Assembly (NCBI GenBank): GCA_964369665.1
Contig: CAYJFS010000004.1
Location: 1-64,000 of the forward strand
Length of the DNA stretch: 64,000 nt
DNA from: Bilophila sp964369665
GTDB lineage: Bacteria; Desulfobacterota; Desulfovibrionia; Desulfovibrionales; Desulfovibrionaceae
Reading direction: 5' to 3'
Shown: positions 34,001 through 44,302 of the stretch, piece after piece
How positions within the stretch are numbered: position 1 is the first letter of the stretch
How the letters are laid out: the number at the start of each line of letters is the position of its first letter
Program-made: the position numbers and the translations under genes
Notes under the pieces: generated by a model
Told to the model about the DNA's origin: nothing
The model's database searches: none
The model's input: only the letters and a program-made list of their open reading frames with translations

Positions 34001-36652
34001 TTATGAAATATGTTTTCTTAATAGTTCAAATACATTTGGAATACCTTCAGGGTTTGTTCCACCAGCTTGTGCTTGATCAGCTCTTCCACCACCAGATCCA
34101 TTAATAGGTGGAGTTATTTTTTTTATGAGTTCAGCTGCATTGAATTGATGATGTAAATCTTTTGATACATAGAGTAATAAGTGGACTTTAGTATCTTCGT
34201 TTGTAGTAATGCATACAACGGCATTGGATGGAAGCTTTGATCGTATATCGTCCATAACTTCACGAAGAGTTTTAATGGATATAGTAGGTAAGTTTATTGC
34301 AAGGAAATCAATAGTGTTTACTTTGACTATTGATTCAAGGAGTTGTTTACCTTGTATTGAAATAGTTTTTGTTTCTATTGTTTCTATTTTTTTCCGTAGC
34401 ATTTTATTTTCAGAAGTAAGTGCTGTAATCTTTTCAACAAGTTCGTTTGGTTTTGTTTTAAGTAGTGTAGATGATTGTACGATACTGGCATGTTGTTGTT
34501 GTATATAATGAAGAGCACACCTCCCTGTGAGTGCTTCAATTCTTCGAATACCAGATGCTATACCTGTTTCAGATGTAATAATAAAACAGCCAGCTTGACC
34601 TGTAGTTGTAAGGTGTGTTCCACCACATAATTCTATAGATTCTATATGATCTTTACTTCCAATAGTGATAACTCTTACATGATCACCATATTTTTCTCCA
34701 AATAGAGCCATAGCTCCTTTTTGTAGAGCAATTTTTTGCTCCAAAATTTCATCTGAAAGAGGAAGGTCAGACATAATGGCGCTGTTTACTTGTTGTTCAA
34801 TAGTATGAAGCTCTTTTTGAGATAGTGGTGCAATATGAGTGAAGTCAAATCGTAATCGTGTTGAAGTTACAAGTGATCCGGATTGTTTGACATGATCACC
34901 TAAGATACTTCTTAATGCAGCTTGAAGTAGGTGTGTACAGGTATGGTTTCTAGCTGTATCTAGTCGTTGTGATTCTTCCACAGTCATTTGAATATCTTGA
35001 TTAACAAGAATATAACCTTCTGTAACTGTTACTACATGAATAGTAAGCTCTGGTGATGGTTTGAGTGTATCGACAACTTCTACTATACCTGTAGGTGAGG
35101 TTATAATGCCTACATCACCAACTTGACCTCCAGAAGTTCCATAAAAAGGTGTTTTATTTGTGATGAGAAATCCTGTTGTTTTTGTTGGAAGTTGATCAGT
35201 AGGGAAACCATCATAATCAAGAAGAGCAATAATATTTCCTGAGCTAGAGAGATGATCATAGCCTATAAAAGTAGATTGTATGCCTTCTTTTAATAGTGAC
35301 TGAAAGAATGAAGCAATGTCTTTTTCTCCAGAACCTTTCCATTGCATTCTTGCACGGTGTTTTTGTTCATTCATATGCTCTTCAAAGCTTGACTCATCAA
35401 CATAAAAGCCTTTTTTTAGTGCTACGTCATTAATAATATCTAAAGGAAAACCATATGTATCATAGAGCTTAAATGCAATAGCTCCAGGGATGCATGTTTT
35501 TTTTTGCTGAGAGAGTTTTTCTATTTCAGATTCAAGGATAACAAGGCCCTTATCAAGAGTAACTGAAAAACGTTCTTCTTCTTCATATACAACACGTGAC
35601 ATAAATGTGGCATGCTCATGAAGTTCTGGATAGTTTTCACCCATAAATTCAACCACTTTATTGGATGTGTTGTAAAGAAAAGGTTTTTGCATACCAATGA
35701 ACTTCCCAAAGCGAAAAGCACGTCGAATAAGTCTTCTTAAGATATACCCACGGCCATCATTTGATGGAAGTATACCATCAGCAACCATGAATGCTATGGC
35801 TCTGCTATGGTCTGCAATGACATGAAGAGCTGTATCTATGTCTTCATGTTCTTGATAGTGAACATGAGCTATTTTTTCTACATATTGGATGATAGGTTGA
35901 AAAAGATCTGTATCATAGTTTGAGGTTTTTCCCTGACAAACAGCTGTAATACGTTCAAGACCCATACCTGTATCTATGGAAGGTTTCGGCAGTAGTATTC
36001 TTTCACCAGTTGTTTCTTGATTATACTGCATGAAGACAAGATTCCATATTTCAAGAAAGCGATCACAATCACAAGATCCTATCCCACATTTAGGACCACA
36101 GCTTAATGCTACACCTTGGTCTATATGGATTTCAGAACATGGACCACATGGTCCTGTATCACCCATGGACCAGAAATTATCTTTTTCTCCAAGACGATAG
36201 ATGTGATTTGGGGCAACATCTGTTTCATTTACCCATAATTCATGTGCTTCATCGTCATCAGTATAAATAGTAATGTAGAGACGTTCTTTAGGGAGCTTAA
36301 GTTCTTGTGTGATAAAATCCCAGGCAAACGTAATAGCTTCTTTTTTAAAATAGTCACCAAATGAGAAATTACCTAACATTTCAAAAAAGGTGTGGTGGCG
36401 GGCAGTACGTCCAACATTATCAAGATCATTATGCTTACCACCAACTCGAAGACATTTTTGAGAAGTGGTTGCTCTAGAATAATGACTTTTTTCTTGGCCC
36501 ATAAAAATTTTTTTAAATTGGACCATACCAGCATTTGTGAATAGTAATGATGGATCCTCTCTTGGGATAAGTGAAGATGAAGGGATTTCTTTATGCTTAT
36601 GCTGTTTAAAATATTTTATAAAGCGTTGTCGAATTTCATTGGCTGTAAGCAT
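34001..36652 (-). CDS. alaS: Alanine--tRNA ligase
   Basis: An 883-residue AlaRS of usual length. The aminoacylation domain starts with EIRQRFIKYFKQHKHKEIPS, the editing domain has the zinc-type HTCTHLLQAALR and CGGTH motifs, and the C-terminal DHHA1 domain ends in the glycine-rich GSGGGRADQAQAGG. It charges tRNA-Ala and hydrolyses misacylated products. It lies 29 bases after recA on the same strand, a common alaS-recA pairing. Confidence 0.98.
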   Translation of the reverse strand: MLTANEIRQRFIKYFKQHKHKEIPSSSLIPREDPSLLFTNAGMVQFKKIFMGQEKSHYSRATTSQKCLRVGGKHNDLDNVGRTARHHTFFEMLGNFSFGDYFKKEAITFAWDFITQELKLPKERLYITIYTDDDEAHELWVNETDVAPNHIYRLGEKDNFWSMGDTGPCGPCSEIHIDQGVALSCGPKCGIGSCDCDRFLEIWNLVFMQYNQETTGERILLPKPSIDTGMGLERITAVCQGKTSNYDTDLFQPIIQYVEKIAHVHYQEHEDIDTALHVIADHSRAIAFMVADGILPSNDGRGYILRRLIRRAFRFGKFIGMQKPFLYNTSNKVVEFMGENYPELHEHATFMSRVVYEEEERFSVTLDKGLVILESEIEKLSQQKKTCIPGAIAFKLYDTYGFPLDIINDVALKKGFYVDESSFEEHMNEQKHRARMQWKGSGEKDIASFFQSLLKEGIQSTFIGYDHLSSSGNIIALLDYDGFPTDQLPTKTTGFLITNKTPFYGTSGGQVGDVGIITSPTGIVEVVDTLKPSPELTIHVVTVTEGYILVNQDIQMTVEESQRLDTARNHTCTHLLQAALRSILGDHVKQSGSLVTSTRLRFDFTHIAPLSQKELHTIEQQVNSAIMSDLPLSDEILEQKIALQKGAMALFGEKYGDHVRVITIGSKDHIESIELCGGTHLTTTGQAGCFIITSETGIASGIRRIEALTGRCALHYIQQQHASIVQSSTLLKTKPNELVEKITALTSENKMLRKKIETIETKTISIQGKQLLESIVKVNTIDFLAINLPTISIKTLREVMDDIRSKLPSNAVVCITTNEDTKVHLLLYVSKDLHHQFNAAELIKKITPPINGSGGGRADQAQAGGTNPEGIPNVFELLRKHIS

Positions 36653-36681
36653 AGGTATCCTAAGTTTGGTGTTTTAGACAG

Positions 36682-37746
36682 TTAAATTTCATATGAATCG
36701 ACAAGGATTTCTTCTTTTGGAACAACTGTTTTTGGATTTATTCCAAAGTGTTCTATGAGTTGTTTTTCAATAGCGTTACTTATATCAGGTGTTTCATCAA
36801 GTAAGGCTCTGACTTTTTCTTTACCTTGTCCAAGTTTTTCACTACCAAAGGCAAACCAGGCTCCACTTTTATCGACAATACCTGCTTCAACACCTAAATC
36901 TATAAGCTCACCAGATCGAGAGATACCTGTACCCCAAATAATATCAAATTTTGCTTCACGGAAAGGTGGTGCCATTTTATTTTTAACAACTTTAACTCGT
37001 GTAAGTGAACCATATGCTTCTTCTTTATCTTTAAGTGTTTGAACTTTACGTATATCCATTCTTACAGAGCTATAGAATTTTAAAGCATTACCACCTGTTG
37101 TTGTTTCAGGACTTCCATAGCCTGTTATACCTATTTTCATCCGAATTTGATTGATAAAAATTATAGCTGTATGAGATTTATGAATTGTTCCTGTAAGTTT
37201 ACGTAAAGCATGTGACATGAGTCGTGCATGACCACCAACTTGTGTTTCTCCCATAGAGCCTTCTAGTTCTGTCTGTGGAACAAGTGCTGCAACAGAATCT
37301 ACAACAACAAGATCTACTGCACCTGAACGTACAAGCATATCAGCTACTTCAAGTGCTTGTTCTCCATGATCAGGTTGAGAGATAAGGAGCTCGTCTGTTT
37401 TTACACCAAGACGTTTTGCGTAATTTATGTCTAGGGCATGCTCTGCATCAATAAATGCAGCTGTACCTCCAGATTTTTGACATTCAGCTATAATATGTAA
37501 AGTAAGTGTTGTCTTGCCTGAAGATTCAGGTCCGTATATTTCTGTTACACGTCCACGAGGAATTCCACCTATGCCAAGTGCAAGGTCAAGACCTATAGAT
37601 CCTGTAGGGATAATAGGTACATCAATATGAAGATTATCAGACATACGCATAACAGTACCTTGGCCAAACCTACGCTCAATAGTATCAAGTGCTGTTTTTA
37701 GTGCTTCACGTCGAGAATCTTCTGGGGAAATAGTTTTTTTTGCCAT
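36682..37746 (-). CDS. recA: Recombinase A
   Basis: A 354-residue RecA. Walker A GPESSGKTTL, the L1/L2 region GGHARLMSHALRK and INQIRMKIGITGYGSPETTT, and the core are intact. It forms filaments on single-stranded DNA for recombinational repair. I saw no clear SOS box upstream. It is transcribed between metG and alaS. Confidence 0.99.
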   Translation of the reverse strand: MAKKTISPEDSRREALKTALDTIERRFGQGTVMRMSDNLHIDVPIIPTGSIGLDLALGIGGIPRGRVTEIYGPESSGKTTLTLHIIAECQKSGGTAAFIDAEHALDINYAKRLGVKTDELLISQPDHGEQALEVADMLVRSGAVDLVVVDSVAALVPQTELEGSMGETQVGGHARLMSHALRKLTGTIHKSHTAIIFINQIRMKIGITGYGSPETTTGGNALKFYSSVRMDIRKVQTLKDKEEAYGSLTRVKVVKNKMAPPFREAKFDIIWGTGISRSGELIDLGVEAGIVDKSGAWFAFGSEKLGQGKEKVRALLDETPDISNAIEKQLIEHFGINPKTVVPKEEILVDSYEI

Positions 37747-37794
37747 GATAACTCCATTATATGCTTATGAAAAAGTTTTTAATTTTAGTATGAA

Positions 37795-39726
37795 TTATGA
37801 AATTTTGCTTCCTGCAGGTATAAGATTTTCTATTGTTACTGGTGAAAGACCATGAATATGGTTTGCAAAAAGTAGCATTCCTTGTGATACAATACCACGT
37901 ATTTTTTTAGGTTCAAGATTTGTGACAACACAAACTTGTTTACCAACCATAGACTCTGGTGTGAAATATTGAGCAATACCTGAAAGAATTTGTCTTGGTT
38001 CAGGTTCACCTATGTCTACTTTAAAGCAAAGAAGATTATCTGCATCAGGATGTTTTGAGGCTTCAAGGATAATACCTGTACATAAATCAATTTTTTGAAA
38101 ATCTTTTATATCTAAGAATTGTTGCTTGTTATTTTGGGGTTGGGCACTTTCTTGTTTACTCATGGTAGTCTTGTTTTCTAATCGAGGAAAAAGGTTAGAG
38201 TTGTATGAGAGTTTATTGCCTATTTTAAGCATATCCCATTTAGTGATATCTTGATCAAACTGTACATGTGGTGCTGATCCAAATTTTTTTGAAGAAGGGA
38301 CATCAACACCTAATTGCGTTAACATGATAATCGCTGTGTCTGGCATAATAGGCCAGATAGCAATGGCTATCTTTCTCAGGCATTCTAAAACAAGACGAAG
38401 TATTGTTGCAATACGAGCGGTGTTTTTTTCTTTAAAAAGTTTCCATGGTGCTTGTGTATCTATATACTTATTAAGTGCCTGGACAAGAGTCCATAGAGCT
38501 TCGATACCTTGCGAGACACGCATAGAACTTAGTAGATCTATGTAGGCATAGAGTGCTTTTTCAGCAATATTTTTAAGTTGTGTGTCATCATGTGTAAAGG
38601 TTGTTATTTCAGGTAAAGTACTTTCTACATATTTATGCGCCATAGAAAGAGTACGGCTAAAAAGATTCCCTAAATCATTAGCAAGGTATGAATTAATACA
38701 CGTAATAATACTTTTTTCAGAAAATGATGCATCAGATCCAAACTGCATTTCTTTAAGAAGCACGTATCTGATTGCATCAAGGCCGTATTGCTCTATAAGT
38801 TTACTTGGACTAATGGTATTATTAAGAGATTTCGATATTTTTGTATCACGCGCAAGCCAATAACCATGTACATTAAGATGTTTATATATTGGAAGCCCTG
38901 CAGACTTTAGAATAATTGGCCAAAATATTCCATGAGGTTTAAGGATATCTTTAGCTATGATGTGTTCCCCAGGCCAAAATTTTTGGAAATTTGTGCCTTC
39001 AGGCCAGTCAAGTGCAGAAATATAGTTTAGCAATGCATCAAACCAAACGTAACAAACATAGTTTTTATCAAATGGTAGTTCTATACCCCATGTAAGCCGT
39101 TTTTTAGGACGTGAGATACACAGGTCATCTAGTACACCATGCTCCAACATACTTAAAACTTCGTTACGATATCGTTCTGGACGGATAAATGAAGGGTTTT
39201 TATGGATATATTCTGTGAGCCATGGGAGGTATTTTTTCATACGGAAAAAATAATTTTGTTCTTGGATAAACTGTGGTGATGTTTGATGTTGTGGACATAG
39301 CCCATGTTCAAGTTCTTTTTCTGTATAGAAGCGTTCACAGCCTGTGCAATAATAACCTCCAAATTCTCCAAAATAAATATCTCCAGCATCATAAATGTGC
39401 TGAAGGAATTTTTGGACGCATTGTTTATGAGTAGGATTTGTTGTTCGAACAAATTGATCATTTTTTACATTGAGTTCTGTCCAAAGTTTCTGGAACTTTT
39501 TACTAAAGGTATCTACAAATGTTTGTGGAGAAGTTTGAGTTTTTTCTGCTGCTTGTACTATTTTTTCACCATGTTCATCTGTACCTGTAAGGAACCATGT
39601 ATCTTCACCAAGTAAATAATGAAGACGTTGTATTGCATCAGCTAAAATTGTTGTGTACGCATGTCCAATATGCGGGGATGCATTTACATAGTATATAGGC
39701 GTTGTAATATAAAATGTTGATGACAT
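37795..39726 (-). CDS. metG: Methionine--tRNA ligase
   Basis: A 643-residue MetRS. The class I motifs are ASPHIGHAY (HIGH) and KISKSLNN (KMSKS form). A zinc-knuckle-like segment (YCTGCERFYTEKELEHGLC) follows the Rossmann fold start. The C-terminal ~100 residues (from DFQKIDLCTGIILEASKHPD) are the extra tRNA-binding/dimerisation domain. It charges tRNA-Met and initiator tRNA. Confidence 0.98.
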   Translation of the reverse strand: MSSTFYITTPIYYVNASPHIGHAYTTILADAIQRLHYLLGEDTWFLTGTDEHGEKIVQAAEKTQTSPQTFVDTFSKKFQKLWTELNVKNDQFVRTTNPTHKQCVQKFLQHIYDAGDIYFGEFGGYYCTGCERFYTEKELEHGLCPQHQTSPQFIQEQNYFFRMKKYLPWLTEYIHKNPSFIRPERYRNEVLSMLEHGVLDDLCISRPKKRLTWGIELPFDKNYVCYVWFDALLNYISALDWPEGTNFQKFWPGEHIIAKDILKPHGIFWPIILKSAGLPIYKHLNVHGYWLARDTKISKSLNNTISPSKLIEQYGLDAIRYVLLKEMQFGSDASFSEKSIITCINSYLANDLGNLFSRTLSMAHKYVESTLPEITTFTHDDTQLKNIAEKALYAYIDLLSSMRVSQGIEALWTLVQALNKYIDTQAPWKLFKEKNTARIATILRLVLECLRKIAIAIWPIMPDTAIIMLTQLGVDVPSSKKFGSAPHVQFDQDITKWDMLKIGNKLSYNSNLFPRLENKTTMSKQESAQPQNNKQQFLDIKDFQKIDLCTGIILEASKHPDADNLLCFKVDIGEPEPRQILSGIAQYFTPESMVGKQVCVVTNLEPKKIRGIVSQGMLLFANHIHGLSPVTIENLIPAGSKIS

Positions 39727-39821
39727 GTTGCACCTTTATTGACGACCTAGTTTTTTATCATAACTTTTTAGCATCATAATGTGTTATACACTTGTATAGA
39801 CTTTTTATATAAAACTATTGT

Positions 39822-40751
39822 TTACTCTATAAGTGATTTAGAAAGGCATTGATCATTTGCCAATTGTTTTTTTGTATCTATAGGTAATTCATGATGATTT
39901 TCTGAAAAGTTTTTATTTTTAGTGTGTTGTTCATATTTTGAAGGTATACATATTGGGTGTAAATTTTCCCATGCATCAAGGCTGAGTTCAATTTCTTCGT
40001 TGTTATTTAATACTGTAATAGTGTTATAAAACATGTTTTTTCTTAGAACTTTCATAACACCTTGGTCTGTGTTATATTGTTTATTAATATGAGGTGTTTT
40101 TTTGTGAAATTCATGATAATTTTTTTGTTCATAGCTAAGACAACAGAGTAGTTTTCCACATTGGCCTGATATTTTAGATGGGGTTAAAAAAATGTTTTGT
40201 TCTTTAGCCATTTTTATGGAAACAGGTGTAAAACCTTTGAGGAAACGACGGCAACAGCAAATCATGCCACAATTCCCAATAGCCCCAATAATTTGTGTTT
40301 CATTCCTGTCTCCAACTTGCCGCATTTCTATACGAACATGATATTTTTGTATAAGATTTTTGATAAGATTTCTGAAATCAATGCGTGTGGGGGCAGTATA
40401 GTAAAATATAAACTTGTTTGTATCAAAAGTAAGTTCTACATCTATAAGTTTCATATCAAGGCAATGTTGATAAATGCATTTTTTGCAGAAGTGGTAAGCA
40501 TCTTGAGCTGCTAGTTTATTTTTATTTATAATATTGATATCTTCATCTGTCGCTTTCCGGAGTACTGTTTTTATGGAAGAGTGATCAAGTTTTTCAGGGA
40601 TCTTTTGAAAAATTGTTAGAACTTTTGTCGGCATTAAACCATTGGGTCCATCTACAATAACAAGATCACATTTTTTAATAAATGGATCTTCACAGAAGAA
40701 GTGTTGTGGTAACTCATGCGGTCTAAAAGTTGTACTTATAAGTCTTAACAT
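39822..40751 (-). CDS. PSP1-domain protein (RicT/YaaT family)
   Basis: A 309-residue protein with the conserved cysteine-rich core of the PSP1/YaaT family (GNCGMICCCRRFLKGFTPVS, then GQCGKLLCCLSYE). Relatives bind Fe-S clusters and, in Bacillus, act in RNA processing and DNA replication control. It precedes metG by 95 bases in transcription order, a frequent pairing in this bacterial group, and is probably co-transcribed. Confidence 0.87.
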   Translation of the reverse strand: MLRLISTTFRPHELPQHFFCEDPFIKKCDLVIVDGPNGLMPTKVLTIFQKIPEKLDHSSIKTVLRKATDEDINIINKNKLAAQDAYHFCKKCIYQHCLDMKLIDVELTFDTNKFIFYYTAPTRIDFRNLIKNLIQKYHVRIEMRQVGDRNETQIIGAIGNCGMICCCRRFLKGFTPVSIKMAKEQNIFLTPSKISGQCGKLLCCLSYEQKNYHEFHKKTPHINKQYNTDQGVMKVLRKNMFYNTITVLNNNEEIELSLDAWENLHPICIPSKYEQHTKNKNFSENHHELPIDTKKQLANDQCLSKSLIE

Positions 40752-41000
40752 AATTTAAGAAGGTCCATAGTAATATAGAAAACCTATAAAAGGATATCGT
40801 TGTTTTCAGCTATTACAGGTTTAGTGTCAATCAAGTTTTATTAAAAAAATATTTTAAACATAGTAGTATACTTTAGCAACATATTTTGATTTTTAGAAAT
40901 GTTGTTGTAATATAAAGGCACTTATTTTATTTATGGGTATATTATGAAAGAACTTGTCAATAGTTCTTGTTTCAGGTATTTAGACCAAAATCTTTTTTAC

Positions 41001-41077
41001 GGCAAGGTAGCTCAGTTGGTTAGAGCATGCGGTTCATACCCGCAAGGTCGGGGGTTCAATTCCCTCCCTTGCTACCA
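41001..41077 (+). tRNA. tRNA-Met (CAT anticodon, elongator type)
   Basis: A 77-base cloverleaf with acceptor stem GGCAAGG/CCTTGCT (one G-U pair at the end), anticodon stem TGCGG/CCGCA around the loop TTCATAC, T arm GGGGGTTCAATTCCCTC and encoded CCA. The paired 1:72 position argues against an initiator tRNA. A CAT anticodon could also be a lysidine-modified tRNA-Ile, but overall identity favours Met. Confidence 0.92.
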
Positions 41078-42675
41078 TTTTTTTTTACAATTATGTCCAG
41101 TAAGTTCATATATTATTTAATAGGTATACTTTAATACAAGGGCTATAATTTTTTGGAGTTTCTATCAACCTTGGTAGAAATTTTTTGTGTTTTTTTGACT
41201 CTAGAAAACAAGCTTAATTATTCTATAATAATACATCTAGGCTAGATATGTTCTTTTTAGTTATGGTATAATTTATTAAGGAATAGTAAAATATTTTAAG
41301 TTGGTTAAAGAATACTTTATATGGGTTTATTGTTTGTTTAATTAATGAGGTATGTAAGTATGCCTTTTTTAAAATTACAGCGTTTTTTTGTGTTTACTAA
41401 ATTTGAGTAGAAATACATGCTCTATGGTTAATCTTATTTTTTCTAAAAAATCAGAATCAGAATAATATTTTAGTTTTTTATAGGTTGTAAGCTAGATTTA
41501 CAAGAATATATCTATGAATATCTTCAGTTGCATGGAGATATTATGATAAATTTGTAGCAGAATATTCTTTATCTATATTTGATCAGAATATTTAGCAGAA
41601 AATTGAGGAGAGTATTTGAAAAATAATTAGGGCTGTTTATTGTTTTGGACACAGAAAATAGTTTTTTAGGTCCAACATAGAATGATCATTTACAGCTAAG
41701 TGCAACAATAGATAGGTTTGGCTATCTAGGTAGAAATATGTAGCACTAAAAGTGATACTCAACAAAAATGAGAGCGTTAGCTCCATGTACAACTGTAATT
41801 GTTCCATAAAGGTAATAAGGTAGTAAAGCATATATCTGTTAACAGGGTCATGTTGCACCAGCTTTTTCATTAACTAGCTTAAGTATGCAGTTTAAAAGTA
41901 CTGTATCAATATAATTGATTAAATGAATAAATTTTTTAGAGGAGGAGTGTTACAATGATAATTAACTGTATTGAGGCAATAGCTTTTTGATGCCAAAGAA
42001 GTAAGAATACAGTGCAGCTTTCTAAGATATCTAATAATTTTAAAAAGCTCTGATATAATGGGATATATTTATATTTTTAAGTATGTATGGGTATGTTATG
42101 AATAAAAGGTTGGTAAATAGTTCTTGAGCAAGAAGAAGGAGTTTTATTAATGAATTTGTATATGTTTTATATTGGATGTTTGTTATGTAAGGTGTAGTCT
42201 TTTATTTTTTATAACTAGTTTTTATACATATTAAGTGTATTTTTATTTATGTACATAAATTTTTATTATAGAATCTGACAACTTTGTATGCACTTGACAT
42301 ATTTTTTTGTCAGTTTTTGTAAAAATTGCTCATCTAGATTTTTTAGGTTCAAAATAAAGCATTATTAGATTAGCTTAGATAGTCAATAAAATATAATAAC
42401 CATATATAGATGCAATATCCATTATTAATGTATGGTATAGATTATGCATATATACTATTTGTTTAGTACATCTCAGAAATTTTTATTCATCTAATACATC
42501 TGCTTTTACAATATCCATTTATAGTACGTATTAGTATACTTAACTATATGCTATCTTGTTTAGTGTATTCATTTCTATTGTATCCATAATAAATAGTGTT
42601 TTATGGTTAGTTTTATTCCTGTTTAGCTACATTGGTAGCTATTTATTACTATTATTTTACTATGGAGGTTTGACT
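41078..42675. other. 1.6 kb gene desert with possible decayed coding sequence
   Basis: No intact gene is convincing here. On the minus strand near 41700-41830 a short stretch reads GTITVVHGANALIF, reminiscent of a beta-helix or passenger repeat, and is broken by stops on both sides. A sequence TATGGGTATGTTATGA near 42087 resembles TATGGGTATATTATGA near 40934, before the tRNA. These are hints of gene decay and local duplication, not supportable genes. Confidence 0.4.
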
Positions 42676-42978
42676 ATGTTTAATTTGAGTAGTTTACGAG
42701 GTGTAGCTGGCTCAATACTACAAGGCTTGATTGATCATCATAACACACACTCTGGTAATATAGGCACTGGTAATAGTGGTGATAAGGTTCGTATGGCTAC
42801 AAGTATTTTTTTAGCATGTCTTCAGAATGCACCCCGCTTAGGCAGAGGAGGAGGATCACCACTAGTTCAATGCTGCATGTATTTAGCACCTGTTGTCTGG
42901 AAATCTGTATGTGCATATGCAGTAGCCACTTCTACTGGGAGTACAGGTTTAGTTCATGCTAGTCAAAGAGCAGCTTAA
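42676..42978 (+). CDS. Orphan 100-residue protein of unknown function
   Basis: Begins at ATG 42676 with a strong ribosome site (ATGGAGG, 7 bases before). An in-frame upstream extension to 42556 has no ribosome site and was left out. The protein has an N-terminal amphipathic start (MFNLSSLRGVAGSILQGLID), a Gly/Asn-rich turn region, a GRGGG motif, three cysteines in the C-terminal two-thirds and a weakly hydrophobic C-terminal half. I do not recognise a family. It is isolated in gene-poor DNA and followed by a long hairpin. A small secreted or host-directed protein is possible but unproven. Confidence 0.7.
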   Translation: MFNLSSLRGVAGSILQGLIDHHNTHSGNIGTGNSGDKVRMATSIFLACLQNAPRLGRGGGSPLVQCCMYLAPVVWKSVCAYAVATSTGSTGLVHASQRAA

Positions 42979-43459
42979 GTCAGTTAAGTTGGTGGCTAAT
43001 TAAGTGTTGATTATAGAAAGTATACTAAAAGTTATACCTGTTTGATGAAACAGCTTATTAAGCTTTTCATTAAACAGGTATAAGTATTATTATGTAGAAC
43101 AATACTCTATGCTCAATATTTCTTATAGAAAAACTGTACAAGGTATAGTGTATTAGAGATAGTGGTATAGGTATAAAGCAAAATTTTCTAAGGATAGTTC
43201 ATAGTCTTTGATATGGATAATAGTGTTTAAAGAATATAGATGCTGATTATTTTACATAAATTTTTATTTCTAAGATAAGGTTTTATTATAAAAACACCTT
43301 CTTTTTATTTTTATGAGATTTCATCAGAGAATCTTGGTTTTGGAGAAGCTGGTTGTAGGTAAGCCAATTAAGGAAAGCTTGTTTTCAACTACTTAGTAAA
43401 AAGGATTATGATGTATAACTAGTTGTATACTTTAGATGTATTTTACTTGTTTATAGAGA
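42979..43459. other. Intergenic region with long hairpin
   Basis: About 480 bases between the orphan gene and the convergent cytochrome gene. Apart from the hairpin at 43032-43083 it is AT-rich with no open frame worth reporting. Confidence 0.5.
43032..43083. terminator. Long near-perfect inverted repeat after the orphan gene
   Basis: TTATACCTGTTT ... AAACAGGTATAA encloses a second stem (ATGAAA / TTCAT and AGCTT / AAGCT) with a 3-base loop, 52 bases in total. It has no T run, so it may be a transcript-stabilising 3' hairpin, a processing site or a protein-binding palindrome rather than a classical terminator. Confidence 0.55.
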
Positions 43460-44059
43460 TTATTCTTTTTTATGGGTGATTTTTCTTTGCCAATCTATAA
43501 AATGCAGTATAGCCATACCTCCATGGCCTAAGAGGTAAAAAGCAAGTAGAATAGCACATGTTCCATGTAGTTCTTTAAAGAAATACATAGCCATATAATC
43601 TTCCTTCCAACAAATGAAAAAAAGTATACCTGTAGATATTGTCAAAAATAAGGCACCTAAGCCAAGACCTTGAACAGTAGCAGCTAATCCACCACTTTTA
43701 GGTGGAATAAGTTTAAATTTTAGGCTAGCTTTAATATCTTCAATAAGTTGTGTATATTCTCCCCATAGATAGGGGAAAAAGTGTTTTAGTCCTTTATGAT
43801 AAATACTTGTAATAATAAGAAGTACTCCAGATATACCTATACAGAATCCAAGTATAGTGTGAGTCCAGCCTAAAGTGATTATCCAATATGAAGTTACTGT
43901 TGGGAAAGACGTTTCTGCTACAAGAAATCCAACAAATATATTGAAAATAATAAGTATTGTTGTAATAGCATGGAGTTTTTGTACAATTTTAGGTTGAAAA
44001 AAACCTGTAAATTTCCATAAAAGTAGGCTTTGGTTTTTTATAAAGGCAAGAATAGACAT
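43460..44059 (-). CDS. Cytochrome b561-like membrane protein
   Basis: A 199-residue protein with four hydrophobic helices. Histidines are placed as expected for haem ligands, near KLHAITTIL, GWTHTILGF and ELHGTCAILLAFYLLGHGGM. The family moves electrons from quinols or a dehydrogenase partner across the membrane. No partner gene is adjacent. Substrate unknown. Confidence 0.75.
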   Translation of the reverse strand: MSILAFIKNQSLLLWKFTGFFQPKIVQKLHAITTILIIFNIFVGFLVAETSFPTVTSYWIITLGWTHTILGFCIGISGVLLIITSIYHKGLKHFFPYLWGEYTQLIEDIKASLKFKLIPPKSGGLAATVQGLGLGALFLTISTGILFFICWKEDYMAMYFFKELHGTCAILLAFYLLGHGGMAILHFIDWQRKITHKKE

Positions 44060-44302
44060 ACAAATTCCTCATATTATTAGATAGTTTTTATATATGAATT
44101 GACATACTCTTTTTTCAAAAGTCTATAATAGATTATTAGAAATTGTGATGATTATATATTGTCTTTTTTCCTAAAATAAGAGAATGAAATCTAATTAAAT
44201 TGATATACTGGTAATAATTAATAATGAAAAGCAAGAAATATACCTTATATGCTCTTTATATCATAAGAACAAAATAAGGTACTAATTTTATAATGGGACA
44301 GT

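Noticed and set aside
41637..41870. 77-residue minus-strand open frame in the gene desert
   Set aside because: No ribosome site, no neighbour in an operon and low-complexity composition; at most part of a decayed gene.
42556..42675. Forty-residue N-terminal extension of the orphan protein
   Set aside because: The upstream start lacks a ribosome site, whereas ATG 42676 has GGAGG at good spacing.
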